NCBI RefSeq assembly: GCF_014904795.1
Contig: NZ_JACZFS010000009.1
Coordinates: 62,001-126,000 of the forward strand
DNA: 64,000 nt
Direction: 5' to 3'
From: Nisaea nitritireducens
GTDB taxonomy: Bacteria; Pseudomonadota; Alphaproteobacteria; Thalassobaculales; Thalassobaculaceae
Below, one piece after another: positions 62,792 to 64,000 of the stretch. The first letter of the stretch is position 1. Each line of letters begins with the position of its first letter. A program made the translations under genes and the position numbers. Under the pieces are notes generated by a model. That model did not search any database. It worked only from the letters and a program-made list of their open reading frames with translations, and was not told the origin of the DNA.

Positions 62792-64000
62792 ATGTTCAAG
62801 AAAATCCTGATCGCCAACCGTGGTGAAATCGCCTGTCGCGTGATGCGGACCGCAAAGCGCATGGGCATCCAGACCGTCGCCGTTTATTCCGACGCGGACG
62901 CCGACGCCCTGCATGTTCGGACAGCCGACGAAGCGGTGCATATCGGCCCTGCGGCCTCTTCCGAATCCTATCTGGTGATCGACAAGATCATGGATGCGAT
63001 CCGGCAGACTGGCGCCGAGGCGGTGCATCCAGGCTATGGCTTCCTTTCCGAGAACGCGGCCTTCGCCGAAGCGCTCGAAAAGGAAGGCGTTGCCTTCATC
63101 GGCCCGGGTATCAAGGCCATCGGGGCTATGGGCGACAAGATCGAATCGAAGAAGCTCGCGCATGCGGCAAAGGTCAGCACGGTGCCGGGTTATCTCGGCA
63201 TCCTGGCCGACGACAAGGAAGCGGCGAAGGTCGCACGCGATATCGGCTATCCGGTGATGATCAAGGCCTCTGCCGGCGGTGGCGGCAAGGGCATGCGGGT
63301 TGCCTATAACGACGACGAGGTGGTGACAGGTTTTCGCTCTGCTGTGAACGAGGCCCGCTCCAGCTTTGGCGACGAGCGCGTCTTCATCGAAAAGTTCGTC
63401 GAGGAGCCGCGCCATATCGAAATCCAGGTGATCGCGGACAAGCACGGCAATGTCGTGCATCTGGGAGAGCGGGAATGCTCCATCCAGCGCCGCCACCAGA
63501 AGGTCATCGAGGAAGCGCCGAGCCCCTTCCTGGACGAGAAAACCCGTGCAGCCATGGGTGCGGAAGCCGTGGCATTGGCACAGGCGGTGGATTACTCATC
63601 CGCCGGTACCGTCGAGTTCATCGTCGATGCGGAGCGGAACTTCTATTTCCTGGAGATGAACACCCGGCTGCAGGTGGAGCATCCGGTGACGGAACTGGTC
63701 ACCGGCCTCGATCTGGTCGAGATCATGATCCGCTCGGCGGCGGGCGAGAAGCTGCCTTTCACCCAGGACGACATCAAGATGACCGGCTGGGCTGTTGAGT
63801 CGCGGATCTATGCCGAGGACCCCTATCGCGGCTTCCTGCCCTCCACCGGCCGTCTGGTGCGCTATCAACCGCCGCAGGAGAGCGATACGGTTCGTTGCGA
63901 TACCGGCGTCTATGAAGGTGCCGAGATTTCCATGTTCTACGATCCGATGGTGGCCAAGCTTTGCACTTACGGGGACACAAGGATCGAGGCGGTGGACCGA
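62792..64000 (+). CDS. Biotin carboxylase subunit (acyl-CoA carboxylase alpha), partial
   Basis: The first 403 codons are visible; the gene runs off the right edge. The start [20 protein letters not shown] is the biotin carboxylase signature; ATP-grasp elements are [16 protein letters not shown] and [13 protein letters not shown], with catalytic residues in [19 protein letters not shown] and [16 protein letters not shown]. Strong similarity to the alpha subunit of propionyl-CoA carboxylase (PccA) is my expectation; acetyl-CoA and methylcrotonyl-CoA types share this region, so the substrate is not settled. It carboxylates biotin with bicarbonate and ATP. Confidence 0.92.
   Translation, partial: MFKKILIANRGEIACRVMRTAKRMGIQTVAVYSDADADALHVRTADEAVHIGPAASSESYLVIDKIMDAIRQTGAEAVHPGYGFLSENAAFAEALEKEGVAFIGPGIKAIGAMGDKIESKKLAHAAKVSTVPGYLGILADDKEAAKVARDIGYPVMIKASAGGGGKGMRVAYNDDEVVTGFRSAVNEARSSFGDERVFIEKFVEEPRHIEIQVIADKHGNVVHLGERECSIQRRHQKVIEEAPSPFLDEKTRAAMGAEAVALAQAVDYSSAGTVEFIVDAERNFYFLEMNTRLQVEHPVTELVTGLDLVEIMIRSAAGEKLPFTQDDIKMTGWAVESRIYAEDPYRGFLPSTGRLVRYQPPQESDTVRCDTGVYEGAEISMFYDPMVAKLCTYGDTRIEAVDR

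Overview
This window looks like a chromosomal flagellar and cell-cycle locus from an alphaproteobacterium, most plausibly a marine Rhodospirillales-type organism. The assignment rests on gene content: FlbD/FliX, FlbT/FlaF, a SciP (DUF1153) protein, a CckA-type hybrid kinase directly after flhB and before recA-alaS, a one-cysteine DksA, short ~275-residue flagellins and GAAC-N7-GAAC SOS boxes. The genus cannot be fixed from the sequence alone.

Layout. 1-5.6 kb (minus strand): the fliF-fliH-fliN-motA-flbD operon, running into a gene cut by the window edge (probably flhA). fliG is not at its usual place. 5.8-7.7 kb: a TPR-glycosyltransferase of the FlmG type, then sciP. 7.9-12.2 kb (minus): fliK-flgD-flgE behind a sigma-54 promoter. 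12.5-19.1 kb (plus): three flagellins, flbT, two flaF paralogues and a second TPR-glycosyltransferase. 19.2-20.9 kb (minus): a third TPR-glycosyltransferase. 21.0-25.3 kb (plus): flgK, flgL, a FlaG-like gene and a TPR-only gene. 25.3-32.0 kb: the P-ring operon (flgI-flgJ-flgN-like) and the rod/L-ring operon (flgF-flgG-flgA-flgH), both minus, with fliX and dksA on plus between them. 32.4-41.7 kb (plus): fliL, fliM, two coiled-coil membrane proteins (the second MotE-like), cheY, a CheZ-like gene, two MotB-like genes and a 1252-residue TPR protein. 41.7-43.7 kb (minus): fliP/fliO and a FlhB-tail-like gene. 43.8-49.4 kb (plus): flgB-flgC-fliE-fliQ-fliR-flhB-cckA. 49.7-64 kb: housekeeping genes (recA, alaS, MoxR ATPase, VWA protein, NlpC/P60 peptidase, aminotransferase, nitrilase-type hydrolase, biotin carboxylase cut by the right edge).

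Regulatory picture. I find six good sigma-54 -24/-12 elements, in front of fliK, flagellin 3, flgK, flgI, flgF and flgB. Their predicted activator FlbD and its partner FliX are both encoded here. CtrA-type boxes (TTAA-N7-TTAA or one mismatch) lie in front of cheY, sciP and fliF; the kinase feeding CtrA (CckA) and the CtrA antagonist SciP are also in the window.

Most interesting material. (i) Three TPR plus GT-B-like proteins interleaved with three flagellins and two FlaF proteins suggest a multi-paralogue flagellin glycosylation and secretion system. (ii) The three flagellin mRNAs have leaders with consecutive small hairpins of different sequence but similar arrangement, which suggests post-transcriptional control, with FlbT as the obvious candidate. 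(iii) There are two overlapping MotB-like genes, the first lacking the proton-binding aspartate. (iv) A CheZ-like phosphatase ends in a FliM-like CheY-docking peptide. (v) A very large periplasmic TPR protein with three AMIN-like repeats is translationally coupled to motB. All functional statements come from reading motifs and synteny; no database search was run.
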